A stretch of 64,000 nucleotides of DNA from Advenella incenata (GCF_004217095.1 NZ_SHKO01000002.1:62001-126000); one strand, 5' to 3'; counted from the first letter of the stretch, positions 1-14,648 are shown. Translations and numbers: made by a program. The notes: generated by a model from the sequence alone, not told the origin.

Positions 1-1
1 A

Positions 2-652
2 GACCAGCCGGAAAAATACGAAATTATCGCCGGCGAGCGGCGCTTTCGGGCCGCCAAACTGGCCGGCCTTGCCGAAGTGCCGGTGCTGGTGCGCGAAGTA
101 GCCGACGAGAATGCGGCAGTCATGGCGCTGATCGAGAATATTCAGCGCGAAGACCTGAACCCGCTTGAAGAAGCCCAGGGGGTAAAACGGCTGATTGACG
201 ATTTTCAGTTCACCCATGAGCAGGCGGCCCAGGCAATTGGCCGTTCCCGCTCGCTGACCAGCAACCTGCTGCGTCTGTTGAATCTGGCCCAGCCGGTCCA
301 GAACTTCCTGCTGCAGGGCCAGCTCGACATGGGTCATGCGCGGGCCCTGCTGGCCGTGGATTCGGCAACTCAGATCATTCTGGCCAACCAGGTTGTGGCT
401 CGCCAACTGTCCGTGCGTGAGACCGAGAGACTCGTTAACAGCGCAGGGCAGAGCAAGGCGCAGTCCAAGCCCAAAGCAGTGAATCGGGATGTCGAGCGCC
501 TCGAAGAGGCCCTGTCGGACCACCTGGGTACCCGCGTCAGCCTGAAAATGGGCAGCAAGGACAAGGGCCAGCTAATGATTGACTTTCATGGCTGGGAGCA
601 TCTGAACTCGCTGCTGGAAAAGCAGGGATTGAACAATATTCTGGAAAGTTGA
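2..652 (+). CDS. parB: ParB chromosome-partitioning protein, 3' part (start lies left of the window)
   Basis: This is the C-terminal part (216 codons) of a ParB/Spo0J-family protein, which binds parS sites near the origin and acts with ParA in chromosome segregation. The reading frame is open from base 2, so the true start is outside the window. The first residues include the ParB box GERRFRAA that belongs to the CTP-binding N-terminal domain. The central helix-turn-helix (HEQAAQAIGRSRS) and a C-terminal dimerisation tail follow. In Alcaligenaceae parAB lies just left of the tRNA-tuf-rpoBC block, and the neighbours here agree. No terminator with a T-run was seen after the stop. Confidence 0.95.
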   Translation, partial: DQPEKYEIIAGERRFRAAKLAGLAEVPVLVREVADENAAVMALIENIQREDLNPLEEAQGVKRLIDDFQFTHEQAAQAIGRSRSLTSNLLRLLNLAQPVQNFLLQGQLDMGHARALLAVDSATQIILANQVVARQLSVRETERLVNSAGQSKAQSKPKAVNRDVERLEEALSDHLGTRVSLKMGSKDKGQLMIDFHGWEHLNSLLEKQGLNNILES

Positions 653-751
653 AGACGGCGATTTGATGGCCGGATTTGCGGCAATTTTCCGACAGTTCGG
701 TAAAAAATTGCAGTAAATCGGGTTAATCATCGTTTTGGCCATAATTAGTAC

Positions 752-780
752 TTGACAGCTAATCTCAAGTACTACATAAT
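752..780 (+). promoter_or_regulatory. Sigma-70 promoter for the tRNA-Tyr-Gly-Thr-tuf transcript
   Basis: A consensus -35 box TTGACA (752-757) is separated by 17 bases from CATAAT (775-780), which puts transcription start about 6-8 bases before the tRNA-Tyr gene. The promoter is embedded in a perfect 9-base inverted repeat, AGTACTTGA (747-755) and TCAAGTACT (765-773), so the arms cover the -35 box and part of the spacer. Strong promoters of this type are expected for stable RNA and EF-Tu genes. Confidence 0.8.
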
Positions 781-793
781 CCGTAGTTCTCTT

Positions 794-879
794 GGTGGAG
801 TGCCCGAGCGGCTAAAGGGGGCAGACTGTAAATCTGTTGGCTTACGCCTACGTTGGTTCGAATCCAACCTCCACCACCA
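794..879 (+). tRNA. tRNA-Tyr (anticodon GTA)
   Basis: The acceptor arms GGTGGAG and CTCCACC pair, the anticodon GTA is at 828-830, and a long class-II variable arm precedes the TTCGAATCC T-loop, as expected for tRNA-Tyr. The CCA end is encoded (877-879). It is the first gene of the tRNA-tuf transcript. Confidence 0.97.
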
Positions 880-1058
880 GCCGAATTTGTTCTTTGTGAA
901 GGCTTTTGTTAGTCATTGGCTGCCGGAGTGAGTGATTTGCCCAGATTTACATCTGCCGCAACTAGTCACCCTCCTGCTGTAACAGTGGTGATACTGGGAT
1001 ACGAATAGTACCGCCTCAACAATAACAAATTGCGAATGCAGGAACGTTTCAGGATCCT

Positions 1059-1132
1059 GCGGGTGTAGCACAATGGTAGTGCAACAGCCTTCCAAGCTGA
1101 TGATGAGGGTTCGATTCCCTTCACCCGCTCCA
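1059..1132 (+). tRNA. tRNA-Gly (anticodon TCC)
   Basis: The acceptor arms GCGGGTG and CACCCGC pair, the anticodon TCC is at 1091-1093, the T-loop reads TTCGATTCC, and CCA is encoded at 1130-1132. The 179 bases between this and tRNA-Tyr hold no gene that I can support. Confidence 0.97.
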
Positions 1133-1211
1133 TCCCGCACCGGTTTCCTATTGTTTAGGCCATATGTACGTTAGTTTTTATATGGCCGGGACAAGTTGTT
1201 AGAAAGAATTT

Positions 1212-1286
1212 GCCCATGTGGCTCAGTGGCAGAGCACTCCCTTGGTAAGGGAGAGGTCGCGGGTCCGATTCCCGCCATGGGCACCA
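1212..1286 (+). tRNA. tRNA-Thr (anticodon GGT)
   Basis: The acceptor arms GCCCATG and CATGGGC pair, the anticodon GGT is at 1244-1246 and CCA is encoded (1284-1286). It lies 46 bases before tuf, the usual proteobacterial arrangement in which tRNA and tufB are cotranscribed. Confidence 0.97.
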
Positions 1287-1332
1287 CAAGCGTTTTAATT
1301 ATTTATCCAGCCCCAATCTTCAGGAGTCGGTA

Positions 1333-2523
1333 ATGGCAAAAGGTAAGTTTGAACGTACCAAACCACACGTAAACGTAGGTACGATTGGTCACGTTGACCA
1401 TGGCAAAACAACGCTGACAGCGGCGATTACAACGGTATTGTCCAAAGCGTTTGGCGGCGAAGCCAAAGGCTACGACCAGATTGACGCGGCGCCTGAAGAA
1501 AAAGCGCGTGGTATCACGATCAACACGGCACACGTAGAGTACGAAACCGAAGCGCGTCACTACGCGCACGTAGACTGCCCAGGCCACGCCGACTATGTTA
1601 AAAACATGATCACGGGTGCGGCGCAGATGGACGGCGCGATCCTGGTATGTTCGGCCGCTGACGGCCCGATGCCTCAGACACGTGAGCACATTTTGCTGTC
1701 GCGTCAGGTTGGCGTGCCTTACATCGTTGTGTTCCTGAACAAAGCGGACATGGTTGACGATGAAGAGTTGCTGGAACTGGTCGAAATGGAAGTGCGCGAG
1801 CTGCTGTCCAAATACGACTTCCCGGGCGACGACACACCGATCATCAAGGGTTCAGCCAAACTGGCGCTCGAAGGCGACGAAGGTCCGCTGGGCAAGCAAG
1901 CCATTATGGCACTGGCCAACGCACTGGATACGTATATTCCTACACCAGAGCGTGCGATTGACGGCACATTCCTGATGCCAGTAGAAGACGTGTTCTCTAT
2001 TTCCGGTCGTGGTACGGTTGTTACAGGTCGTATCGAGCGCGGTATCGTCAAAGTTGGCGAAGAGATTGAAATCGTCGGTATCAAAGACACTGTCAAAACC
2101 ACTTGCACGGGCGTGGAAATGTTCCGCAAGCTGCTGGACGAAGGTCGTGCGGGCGATAACGTGGGTATTTTGCTGCGCGGCACCAAGCGTGAAGACGTTG
2201 AGCGTGGTCAGGTTCTGGCCAAGCCCGGTTCAATCAAACCGCACACCGGCTTTGCAGCCGAGGTGTATATTCTGTCTAAAGACGAAGGTGGTCGTCACAC
2301 ACCATTCTTCCAGGGCTATCGTCCCCAGTTTTACTTCCGTACAACGGACGTAACCGGTACGATCAAGCTGCCAGAAGACAAAGAAATGGTTCTGCCCGGC
2401 GATAACGTATCAATGGACGTAGAGCTGATTGCACCGATCGCCATGGAAGAAGGTCTGCGCTTCGCGATTCGCGAAGGTGGCCGTACTGTCGGCGCCGGCG
2501 TGGTTGCTAAAATCACGAAGTAA
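1333..2523 (+). CDS. tuf: Translation elongation factor Tu
   Basis: EF-Tu (396 aa, the normal family length) carries aminoacyl-tRNA to the ribosome in a GTP-dependent way. The GTPase motifs are intact: P-loop GHVDHGKT at residues 19-26, DCPGH near 80, NKAD near 135 and the SAK motif near 173. Domains 2 and 3 follow to the conserved end [10 protein letters not shown]. The start is the ATG after the GGAG at 1322-1325. Upstream are tRNA-Thr, -Gly and -Tyr, and downstream are tRNA-Trp and secE. This is the copy beside rpoBC; a second tuf normally lies in the str operon, outside this window. Confidence 0.99.
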   Translation: MAKGKFERTKPHVNVGTIGHVDHGKTTLTAAITTVLSKAFGGEAKGYDQIDAAPEEKARGITINTAHVEYETEARHYAHVDCPGHADYVKNMITGAAQMDGAILVCSAADGPMPQTREHILLSRQVGVPYIVVFLNKADMVDDEELLELVEMEVRELLSKYDFPGDDTPIIKGSAKLALEGDEGPLGKQAIMALANALDTYIPTPERAIDGTFLMPVEDVFSISGRGTVVTGRIERGIVKVGEEIEIVGIKDTVKTTCTGVEMFRKLLDEGRAGDNVGILLRGTKREDVERGQVLAKPGSIKPHTGFAAEVYILSKDEGGRHTPFFQGYRPQFYFRTTDVTGTIKLPEDKEMVLPGDNVSMDVELIAPIAMEEGLRFAIREGGRTVGAGVVAKITK

Positions 2524-2559
2524 TTGCAGTAATCGCCATTGCAGTACAACGCGGTGCCT

Positions 2560-2589
2560 GGGTAGTGTATAGTTATATATGCACTACCC
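2560..2589 (+). other. Hairpin between tuf and tRNA-Trp
   Basis: GGGTAGTG (2560-2567) and CACTACCC (2582-2589) can form a perfect 8-bp stem around an AT-rich 14-base loop. No T-run follows, so it does not look like an intrinsic terminator. It may stabilise the tuf mRNA end or mark the place where the tRNA-Trp precursor is cut out; that role is inferred. Confidence 0.45.
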
Positions 2590-2622
2590 TCCGCTTCTGA
2601 ACCGCGCAGAAGACAGGTTTAC

Positions 2623-2698
2623 AGGGGTATAGCTCAATTGGCAGAGCGTCGGTCTCCAAAACCGAAGGTTGTAGGTTCGATTCCTACTGCCCCTGCCA
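2623..2698 (+). tRNA. tRNA-Trp (anticodon CCA)
   Basis: The acceptor stem AGGGGTA/TGCCCCT pairs with one G-T pair, the anticodon CCA is at 2656-2658, the T-arm reads GTAGG TTCGATT CCTAC, and the CCA tail is encoded (2696-2698). It lies between tuf and secE, the standard proteobacterial position. Confidence 0.97.
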
Positions 2699-2732
2699 CC
2701 CATTTGTGGGGCTGTAAACAGCTCAATTTAAC

Positions 2733-3113
2733 ATGTCAAATAGCAGTGTAGAAACCGTAACAACACCGTCAGACAAGTATAAGATCGTACTGGCGGTGGT
2801 CATTATTGCCGTTGGCATTTTTGCATATTCATATTTTTCCGATATGAATATCTATGCGCGTGTCGGCATGTTTGTCGGTAGTCTGGTGGTTGCTGCTTTG
2901 ATTTTCTGGTTCAGCGAGTCAGGCCGCCGTTCAGTCGATTTTGCGACCGGGGCCTATTCGGAGCTCAAGCGGGTGGTTTGGCCAACACGTGCCGAAACCA
3001 TCCAAATGACCGGAATCGTATTTGCCTTTGTCATTGTCATGGCCATTTTCCTATGGCTTGTTGACAAATTGATTGAGTGGATCATCTACGGCGTGTTTTT
3101 AGGCTGGAATTAA
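2733..3113 (+). CDS. secE: Preprotein translocase subunit SecE
   Basis: SecE is the small membrane subunit of the SecYEG channel and clamps SecY. At 126 aa this is the long, three-helix form seen in E. coli. Hydrophobic segments lie at about residues 17-36, 42-60 and 91-118. The conserved cytoplasmic amphipathic stretch [12 protein letters not shown] (77-88) precedes the last helix. It is followed after 10 bases by nusG, with which it is normally cotranscribed. Confidence 0.97.
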   Translation: MSNSSVETVTTPSDKYKIVLAVVIIAVGIFAYSYFSDMNIYARVGMFVGSLVVAALIFWFSESGRRSVDFATGAYSELKRVVWPTRAETIQMTGIVFAFVIVMAIFLWLVDKLIEWIIYGVFLGWN

Positions 3114-3123
3114 AGGACAGGCG

Positions 3124-3657
3124 ATGAGTAAACGTTGGTACGTTGTGCATGTCTTTTCTGGCATGGAAAAAAGTGTTCATAAAGCCCTGCTCGAGCGTAT
3201 CGAGCGGGCCGGCCTGCAGACCTCTTTTGGCCGCATTCTGGTTCCTTCCGAGGAAGTGATCGAAATGCGTGGCGGGCAAAAAGCCATTACTGAACGTCGG
3301 ATCTTTCCTGGCTATGTGCTGGTTGAAATGGATCTGACAGACGAAACCTGGCATCTGGTCAAAAACACCAATCGTGTGACCGGGTTCCTGGGTGGATCGG
3401 GCAATCGTCCGGCGCCTATCTCTGAGAAAGAAGTGGAAAAAATTCTGTCTCAGATTGAAGAAGGCGTTGAGAAGCCCCGTCCGAAAATCCTCTTTGAAGT
3501 GGGCGAAATGCTGCGCGTCAAGGAAGGTCCGTTTGCCGATTTCAATGGCAACGTGGAAGAAGTCAATTACGAGAAAAGCAAGGTGCGTGTCAATGTGACC
3601 ATTTTTGGTCGTGCCACCCCTGTTGAGCTGGATTTCAGCCAGGTCGAAAAGACCTGA
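3124..3657 (+). CDS. nusG: Transcription termination/antitermination factor NusG
   Basis: NusG (177 aa) binds RNA polymerase, reduces pausing and links it to Rho or to the ribosome through its C-terminal KOW domain. The N-terminal NGN domain begins at [10 protein letters not shown]. The KOW domain covers about residues 125-175, including [18 protein letters not shown] sits just before the start. It follows secE and precedes the L11 operon, the universal bacterial order. Confidence 0.98.
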   Translation: MSKRWYVVHVFSGMEKSVHKALLERIERAGLQTSFGRILVPSEEVIEMRGGQKAITERRIFPGYVLVEMDLTDETWHLVKNTNRVTGFLGGSGNRPAPISEKEVEKILSQIEEGVEKPRPKILFEVGEMLRVKEGPFADFNGNVEEVNYEKSKVRVNVTIFGRATPVELDFSQVEKT

Positions 3658-3680
3658 GCGGTTCTTTTTCATTAACCCCG

Positions 3681-3708
3681 GGGAGCAGCGCAAGCTGCGA
3701 TTGAACCC
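3681..3708 (+). promoter_or_regulatory. Probable L1-binding structure in the rplK leader
   Basis: The leader can fold as GGG (3681-3683)/CCC (3706-3708) plus CAGC/GCTG around a GCAA tetraloop, leaving AG on one side and CGATTGAA on the other. Two short helices flanking an asymmetric loop resemble the ribosomal protein L1 target in L11-operon mRNAs, through which L1 represses rplK-rplA translation. The structure ends just before the AAGGAG of rplK. Seen: the pairing. Inferred: its function. Confidence 0.55.
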
Positions 3709-3722
3709 GTAAGGAGCATAGC

Positions 3723-4157
3723 ATGGCGAAGAAAATCGTCGGCTTTATTAAACTGCAGGTACCTGCAGGGAAAGCCAACCCATCACCCCCAATCGGTCCT
3801 GCGCTGGGTCAGCGCGGCCTGAATATCATGGAATTCTGCAAGGCCTTCAATGCCAAAACCCAAGGCATGGAACCTGGTCTGCCAATTCCTGTTGTGATTA
3901 CCGCGTTTGCTGATAAATCTTTCACATTTATCATGAAAACGCCACCGGCCACGATTCTGATCAAGAAAGCCGCCGGTATCCAGAAAGGTTCAGCACGTCC
4001 GCATACGGACAAAGTTGGCACATTGACACGTGCTCAGGCTGAAGAAATCGCAAAAACAAAAGAACCTGACCTGACCGCTGCCGATCTTGACGCAGCAGTA
4101 CGTACGATTGCCGGCAGTGCCCGCAGTATGGGTATTACGGTTGAAGGAGTGAACTAA
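3723..4157 (+). CDS. rplK: 50S ribosomal protein L11
   Basis: L11 (144 aa) forms the base of the L7/L12 stalk and binds the GTPase-associated centre of 23S rRNA. The N-terminal domain carries the proline-rich stretch [18 protein letters not shown], the region that thiostrepton and RelA signalling depend on. The C-terminal rRNA-binding domain runs to GITVEGVN. An AAGGAG at 3711-3716 is well placed. The stop overlaps the rplA start by one base (TAATG), indicating translational coupling. Confidence 0.99.
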   Translation: MAKKIVGFIKLQVPAGKANPSPPIGPALGQRGLNIMEFCKAFNAKTQGMEPGLPIPVVITAFADKSFTFIMKTPPATILIKKAAGIQKGSARPHTDKVGTLTRAQAEEIAKTKEPDLTAADLDAAVRTIAGSARSMGITVEGVN

Positions 4158-4852
4158 TGGCTAAAGTATCTAAACGCACGGCAGCTATTGCTTCCAAAAT
4201 CGATCGTAACAAGCTGTACCCTGTTGCTGAAGCCCTGACACTGGTCAAGGAAACAGCCACTGCCAAGTTTGATGAGTCTATCGACGTGGCCGTTCAGCTG
4301 GGTATTGATCCCAAGAAATCCGACCAATTGGTTCGCGGCTCCGTTGTGCTGCCTGCCGGTACAGGTAAATCCGTTCGTGTGGCAGTATTTGCCCAGGGCG
4401 AGAAAGCCGAAGCCGCCAAGGCCGCCGGCGCCGATATCGTTGGCATGGAAGACCTGGCAGACCAGATCAAGGCAGGCCAGTTCAACTTTGATATCGTGAT
4501 TGCGTCTCCTGACACAATGCGTATCGTCGGTACCCTGGGTCAGATCCTGGGCCCTCGCGGCCTGATGCCTAACCCTAAAGTCGGTACCGTGACGCCAGAC
4601 GTCGCTACTGCAGTGAAAAATGCCAAGGCCGGTCAGGTTCAGTACCGTACCGACAAGGCAGGTATTATTCACGCCACGATCGGTCGCGCATCTTTCGACA
4701 TCGACAAGCTTCAGTCAAACCTGGCTGCTCTGGTTGACGCCCTGAACAAAGCCCGTCCGGCTACGTCAAAAGGCGTTTACCTGCGCAAGCTGGCCGTTTC
4801 ATCCACAATGGGTGGCGGAGCGAAAATCGAGGTTGCCTCGCTGGCAGCCTGA
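4157..4852 (+). CDS. rplA: 50S ribosomal protein L1
   Basis: L1 (231 aa) forms the mobile L1 stalk at the ribosomal E site and represses its own operon by binding the L11 leader. Conserved blocks such as [15 protein letters not shown] near residue 135 and [14 protein letters not shown] near 165 are present. It is coupled to rplK by a TAATG overlap and ends 242 bases before rplJ. Confidence 0.99.
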   Translation: MAKVSKRTAAIASKIDRNKLYPVAEALTLVKETATAKFDESIDVAVQLGIDPKKSDQLVRGSVVLPAGTGKSVRVAVFAQGEKAEAAKAAGADIVGMEDLADQIKAGQFNFDIVIASPDTMRIVGTLGQILGPRGLMPNPKVGTVTPDVATAVKNAKAGQVQYRTDKAGIIHATIGRASFDIDKLQSNLAALVDALNKARPATSKGVYLRKLAVSSTMGGGAKIEVASLAA

Positions 4853-5094
4853 TAACAGAACTTTGGGCTGTGCCTGATCGCGCATCAGGCATTGCTGTCA
4901 AAGACCGCTGGAGCGGCCTGATCATCACTGTGTGATGTCCCGGGCTGCTTAAAACCGGAGACGTTTTTCCGGATCCTGCGTAGACGGCGTCCCATGGAAG
5001 AATTCTTAGCAGAGCTCGACCAGAGGTACGCCGCATATGGTTGACGCAATTGGGAACTGTTCCCAGCCGCGTCTTTAGATGGAGTGTTCAAACC
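4853..5094 (+). promoter_or_regulatory. rplJ (L10) mRNA leader region
   Basis: This 242-base gap between rplA and rplJ sits where the structured L10 leader lies in other bacteria; there L10-(L7/L12)4 binds it and represses rplJL. Visible hairpins are TGCCTGAT (4871-4878) with ATCAGGCA (4884-4891), and a second one formed by CCGGA and TCCGG around 4955-4972. An in-frame ATG at 5038 could extend rplJ, but it has no ribosome-binding site and gives non-conserved residues, so I treat it as leader. Confidence 0.6.
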
Positions 5095-5619
5095 GTGAGT
5101 CTCAATCGTAATGAGAAAGCGGCAGTAATCGAGGAAGTATCCGCTCAAGTAGCGAATGCACAATCCATTATTGTTGCTGAGTACCGTGGTATTGACGTTG
5201 CTTCTGTCACCGTATTGCGCAAATCTGCACGTGAATCAGGTGTTTATCTGCGTGTTCTGAAGAACACGCTGGCCCGTCGCGCGATCAATGGCACGCCTTT
5301 CGAAGGCTTGTCTGATCAACTGACTGGTCCATTGATCTATGCAATCAGTGAAGATCCTGTTTCTGCATCAAAAGTACTTTCTACATTCGCTAAAACGAAT
5401 GACAAGATCGTACTCAAAGGTGGTGCCCTTCCAGGCAGCATCCTTGATTCCAACGGCGTTAAAGCCCTGGCCACCATGCCTTCTCGCGAAGAGCTGTTGT
5501 CCAAACTGTTGGGTACTATGCAGGCACCTGTTACACAATTTGTGCGTACGCTTAATGAAGTTCCAACCAAATTCGTTCGTGGCCTTGCTGCCGTGCGCGA
5601 TCAGAAGGAAGCCGCTTAA
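5095..5619 (+). CDS. rplJ: 50S ribosomal protein L10
   Basis: L10 (174 aa) anchors the L7/L12 dimers to the ribosome. I chose the GTG at 5095 because it gives the family N-terminus [15 protein letters not shown] and has GGAG at 5081-5084, while the longer frame to 5041 adds 18 non-conserved residues. The C-terminal helix that binds L7/L12 ends at [10 protein letters not shown]. It is followed after 77 bases by rplL. Confidence 0.98.
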   Translation: MSLNRNEKAAVIEEVSAQVANAQSIIVAEYRGIDVASVTVLRKSARESGVYLRVLKNTLARRAINGTPFEGLSDQLTGPLIYAISEDPVSASKVLSTFAKTNDKIVLKGGALPGSILDSNGVKALATMPSREELLSKLLGTMQAPVTQFVRTLNEVPTKFVRGLAAVRDQKEAA

Positions 5620-5696
5620 GGCACCTGTTGGTTCTTTCTTAAAGACTAAGCGATACAAAACCCTGGCAATTATTTAAATTTATTCGGAGTTCTAAA

Positions 5697-6077
5697 ATGG
5701 CTTTAAACAAAGCAGAAATCCTCGACGCTATCGCCGGCATGACTGTGCTGGAACTGTCTGAGCTGATCAAAGAAATGGAAGAAAAATTCGGCGTGTCAGC
5801 TGCTGCTGCCGCTGTTGCTGTTGCTGCTCCTGCAGCCGGTGGCGAAGCTGCTGCTGCCGCTGAACAAACTGAGTTCACAGTCGTTCTGACTGAAACCGGT
5901 GCTCAGAAAGTAAACGTCATTAAAGCCGTTCGCGAACTGACAGGTCTTGGCCTGAAAGAAGCGAAAGACCTGGTTGACGGTGCACCAAAACCAGTTAAAG
6001 AAGGCGTTTCTAAAGCTGAAGCTGAAGAAGCGAAGAAAAAACTTGAAGACGCTGGCGCTAAAGCTGAACTCAAGTAA
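5697..6077 (+). CDS. rplL: 50S ribosomal protein L7/L12
   Basis: L7/L12 (126 aa) is the multicopy stalk protein that recruits translational GTPases. The N-terminal dimerisation domain (about 1-33) is joined by an alanine/valine-rich hinge (about 36-55) to the C-terminal factor-binding domain, which contains [26 protein letters not shown] precedes the ATG. An attenuator-like hairpin follows the stop. Confidence 0.99.
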   Translation: MALNKAEILDAIAGMTVLELSELIKEMEEKFGVSAAAAAVAVAAPAAGGEAAAAAEQTEFTVVLTETGAQKVNVIKAVRELTGLGLKEAKDLVDGAPKPVKEGVSKAEAEEAKKKLEDAGAKAELK

Positions 6078-6092
6078 TCATCTAACGATGAT

Positions 6093-6126
6093 ACCCGGAG
6101 TGGCTTTAGCCACCTCCGGGTTTTTG
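6093..6126 (+). terminator. Attenuator/partial terminator between rplL and rpoB
   Basis: ACCCGGAG (6093-6100) pairs with CTCCGGGT (ending at 6121), extended inward by TGGC/GCCA, and is followed by a T-run. It has the form of an intrinsic terminator. In E. coli an attenuator at the same place lets only part of the ribosomal transcripts read into rpoBC, so partial readthrough is the expected behaviour here. Confidence 0.8.
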
Positions 6127-6263
6127 CGTTTCTAGGAAAGACGACCTTTTCACTGTCTTGTCGGCAGAATAAATTGAAAGAAGGCGTTTTTCGTGGAGTC
6201 GTAAAACCCCATGGATTATGGACAACCCCATAATTCTTACAACCCTCTCGAGTCGGAGTGCTC

Positions 6264-9200
6264 ATGCCTTACTCGTACACAGAACGAAAGCGTATCCGTA
6301 AAAGCTTCGCAAAACGCGAAGATGTCCAGGACGTACCTTATCTGTTAGCTACACAATTACATTCCTACCGTACTTTTCTGCAACAGTCGGTTTCTTCAAG
6401 CCAGCGCAAAGACGAAGGTCTGCAAGCGGCGTTTAAATCCATTTTCCCCATCGTCAGCCACAACGGCATGGCGAGGCTGGAGTTCGACAGCTATATGCTG
6501 GGCGAGCCGGTGTTTGATGTCAAAGAGTGTCAGTTGCGTGGACTGACCTTTGCCTCACCACTGCGTGCTAAAGTCAAACTGGTTCTGATGGACCGTGAAG
6601 TCAGCAAACCTACCGTCAAAGAGATCAAGGAACAGGAAGTCTACATGGGTGAAATTCCCCTGATGACAGACACCGGTTCTTTCGTGATCAACGGTACTGA
6701 GCGTGTAATCGTATCACAACTGCATCGTTCTCCCGGCGTGTTCTTTGAACACGATCGTGGGAAAACACACAGCTCGGGCAAATTGTTGTTTTCTGCCCGC
6801 GTTATTCCTTACCGTGGCTCTTGGCTTGACTTTGAGTTCGATCCGAAGGACGTGCTGTTCTTCCGTATCGACCGTCGCCGCAAGATGCCCGTGACCATCC
6901 TGCTCAAGGCCATTGGCCTGACACCGGAAACCATTCTGGCGCACTTCTACGAATTTGATCATTTTGATATCAAATCCGAAGGCGCGCTGATGCAGATGGT
7001 GCCTGAGCGGTGGAAGGGTGAAGTTGCCCGTTTCGATATTACCGACAAGAACGGTACGGTGCTGGTCGAAAAAGACAAGCGTATCAACAGCAAGCACCTG
7101 CGCGAACTGGCTAACTCCAAGATCGAGCGCATTTCCGTGCCTGAAGACTATCTGGTGGGCCGTGTGCTGGCCAAGAATGTGATCAGTGCGGATACCGGCG
7201 AAGTGATCGCCAATGCCAATGATGAAATCACCGAATCTTTGCTGACCAAGATCCGTGATGCGAACGTGCATGAAATCCAGACCATTTTCACCAATGAACT
7301 GGATCGTGGCGCGTTTATTTCACTGACCCTGCGCACCGATGAAACGGCAGACCAGATGGCTGCGCGCGTAGCCATCTACCGCATGATGCGTCCTGGCGAG
7401 CCACCGACCGAAGAAGCGGTCGAGGCATTGTTCCAGCGTCTGTTCTATAGCGAAGAGTCTTACGATCTGTCTCGCGTGGGCCGGATGAAAGTCAACAGCC
7501 GTCTGGGCCGTGGTGACGATATCACTGGTCCGATGACCCTGACCGACGAAGACATTCTGGAAACCATCAAGGTGCTGGTTGCACTGCGTAACGGCCAGGG
7601 CGTGATCGACGATATCGATCACCTGGGTAACCGTCGTGTGCGTTGTGTGGGCGAGCTGGCAGAGAACCAGTTCCGTGCTGGTCTGGTGCGCGTAGAGCGT
7701 GCCGTCAAAGAGCGTCTGGGTCAGGCTGAAGCCGATAACCTGATGCCGCACGATCTGATTAACTCCAAGCCTATTTCGGCTGCCATCAAGGAGTTCTTCG
7801 GTTCAAGCCAGTTGTCGCAGTTCATGGACCAAACCAATCCGCTGTCTGAAATTACCCACAAGCGTCGTGTTTCTGCATTGGGCCCAGGTGGTCTGACGCG
7901 TGAACGCGCCGGCTTCGAGGTGCGGGACGTGCATCCGACGCACTATGGTCGTGTATGCCCGATCGAAACGCCTGAGGGTCCAAACATCGGTCTGATCAAC
8001 TCCATGGCGCTGTATGCCCGTCTGAATGACTACGGCTTCCTGGAAACACCGTACCGCAAGATTATCGATGGCAAGGTCAGTGACCAGATCGAGTATCTGT
8101 CGGCCATTGAGGAAAGCAACTATGTGATCGCCCAGGCCAACGCGGTGCTGGACGAAGAAGGTCGCTTCCAGGATGACCTGATCGCCTGCCGTGAAGCCGG
8201 TGAAACCATGCTGACTGCGCCTGAAAACGTGCACTACATGGACGTGGCGCCATCGCAGATCGTTTCTGTAGCGGCCTCGCTGATTCCGTTCCTGGAACAC
8301 GACGATGCGAACAGGGCGCTGATGGGCGCCAACATGCAACGTCAGGCTGTTCCTTGTCTGCGTCCTGAAAAACCGCTGGTTGGTACCGGTATTGAACGTA
8401 CCGTGGCGGTTGACTCGGGCACGACAGTGCAGGCAACACGGGGTGGTATCGTTGATCATGTTGACGCCGATCGCGTGGTGATCCGTGTCAATGACGACGA
8501 GAACCAGGCCGGTGAAGTCGGTGTGGATATCTACAACCTGATCAAGTACACGCGTTCTAACCAGAACACCAACATCAACCAGCGTCCTATCGTCAAACGT
8601 GGTGATCACGTTGCCCGTGGCGATGTGCTGGCCGATGGTGCCTCGACCGATCTGGGCGAACTGGCTCTGGGTCAGAACATGCTGATCGCGTTCATGCCAT
8701 GGAACGGCTACAACTTCGAGGATTCGATCCTGATCTCCGAAAAAGTCGTGGCCGATGACCGTTATACGTCTATCCATATTGAAGAGCTGACCGTCGTTGC
8801 CCGTGATACCAAACTCGGTAACGAGGAAATCACACGCGACATCAGCAACCTGGCAGAAACCCAGCTGAACCGTCTTGACGAGTCTGGTATTGTGCATATT
8901 GGTGCGGAAGTGCGCGCCGATGACGTACTGGTCGGTAAAGTCACGCCAAAAGGCGAGACCCAGCTGACACCGGAAGAAAAACTGCTGCGTGCGATTTTCG
9001 GTGAAAAGGCCTCTGATGTAAAAGACACTTCGCTGCGCGTGCCCTCAGGCATGGTCGGCACTGTGATCGACGTTCAGGTCTTTACCCGTGAAGGCGTTCC
9101 CCGCGACAAGCGTGCCGAGGCCATCATTAATGATGAGCTGAGCCGCTATCGTCAGGATCTGAATGACCAGCTGCGTATTGTTGAGAACGACACCTTCGAT

Positions 9201-10375
9201 CGTATCCGCAAGCTGCTGCTGGGCAAGACTGTCAACGGCGGCCCGAACCGTCTGCCAAAAGGATCGGTCATTACCGAAGAATACCTGGATGGCGTAGAGC
9301 GCTGGCACTGGTTCGATATCCGTCTGTCTGACGAAGGCGCCGCAGTGGCCCTGGAGCAGACCAAGGAATCGGTCGAGCAGAAACGCCACGAGTTTGATCT
9401 GGCCTTCGAAGAGAAGCGCAAGAAACTGACTCAGGGCGATGAACTGCCACCGGGCGTGCTCAAGATGATCAAGGTCTATCTGGCCGTGAAACGTCGTCTG
9501 CAGCCAGGTGACAAAATGGCCGGCCGTCACGGTAACAAGGGCGTGGTATCGCGTATTACACCTGTGGAAGATATGCCTCATATGGCTGACGGTACGCCTG
9601 CCGACATCGTGTTGAACCCGCTGGGTGTGCCATCACGGATGAACGTGGGTCAGGTGCTTGAAGTGCATCTGGGCTGGGCTGCCAAGGGTGTGGGCCACCG
9701 GATTGCCGATCTCATGAAAGATGAGCGCTCGGTTCAGGTGGGACAGATCCGCGAGTACCTGGACAAGGTGTACAACAACACCGGTGCCAAGGCACAGATT
9801 GATACCCTGACCGATGACGAGATCATCGAAATGGCACGCAATCTGCGCAACGGCGTGCCGCTGGCAACGCCGGTATTTGACGGCGCCACCGAGGACGAAA
9901 TTACCAGTATGCTGGAGCTGGCCTATCCTGATGATGTGAAAGAACGTCTGCAACTGACCGACTCTCGCACCCAGGCTTACCTGTTCGACGGTCGTACGGG
10001 CGAGCGCTTTGAGCGTCCCGTTACTATCGGCTACATGCATTACCTGAAACTGCATCACCTGGTCGACGACAAGATGCATGCACGTTCTACTGGTCCTTAC
10101 TCTCTCGTTACGCAGCAGCCATTGGGTGGTAAAGCCCAGTTTGGTGGCCAGCGCTTCGGTGAGATGGAGGTGTGGGCACTTGAGGCCTATGGTGCTTCGT
10201 ATACGCTGCAGGAAATGCTGACCGTTAAATCGGATGACATTGCTGGCCGTACCAAAGTGTATGAGAACATCGTTAAGGGCGATCACGTCATCGACGCAGG
10301 TATGCCTGAGTCGTTCAACGTGCTGGTGAAAGAGATTCGTTCTCTGTCACTGGACATGGATTTGGAGCGTAAAGA

Positions 10376-10379
<4 letters not shown>
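6264..10379 (+). CDS. rpoB: DNA-directed RNA polymerase beta subunit
   Basis: RpoB (1371 aa) forms half of the polymerase active-site cleft. I start it at the ATG at 6264, six bases after GGAG, giving the usual [15 protein letters not shown]; the GTG two codons upstream overlaps the ribosome-binding site. The rifampicin pocket reads [20 protein letters not shown], so the D516, H526 and S531 positions of E. coli numbering are wild type, while E. coli N518 is threonine. The switch and catalytic blocks ([13 protein letters not shown] near residue 1080) are intact. The stop overlaps the rpoC start by four bases (ATGA). Confidence 0.99.
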
Positions 10380-14626
<4,247 letters not shown>

Positions 14627-14648
14627 GCGGACAGGTCAACTGTTGTCA

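Noticed and set aside
913-1140. Short minus-strand frame spanning tRNA-Gly
   Set aside because: It covers a tRNA gene and has no start signal or family resemblance.
5041-5094. Extended start for rplJ, adding 18 residues
   Set aside because: The added residues are not conserved; GTG 5095 has a good ribosome-binding site and the family N-terminus.
7803-8897. Long open frame (364 codons) on the strand opposite rpoB
   Set aside because: It is the mirror of highly conserved rpoB codons; codon bias in GC-rich genes leaves opposite-strand frames open. No ribosome-binding site or known domain.
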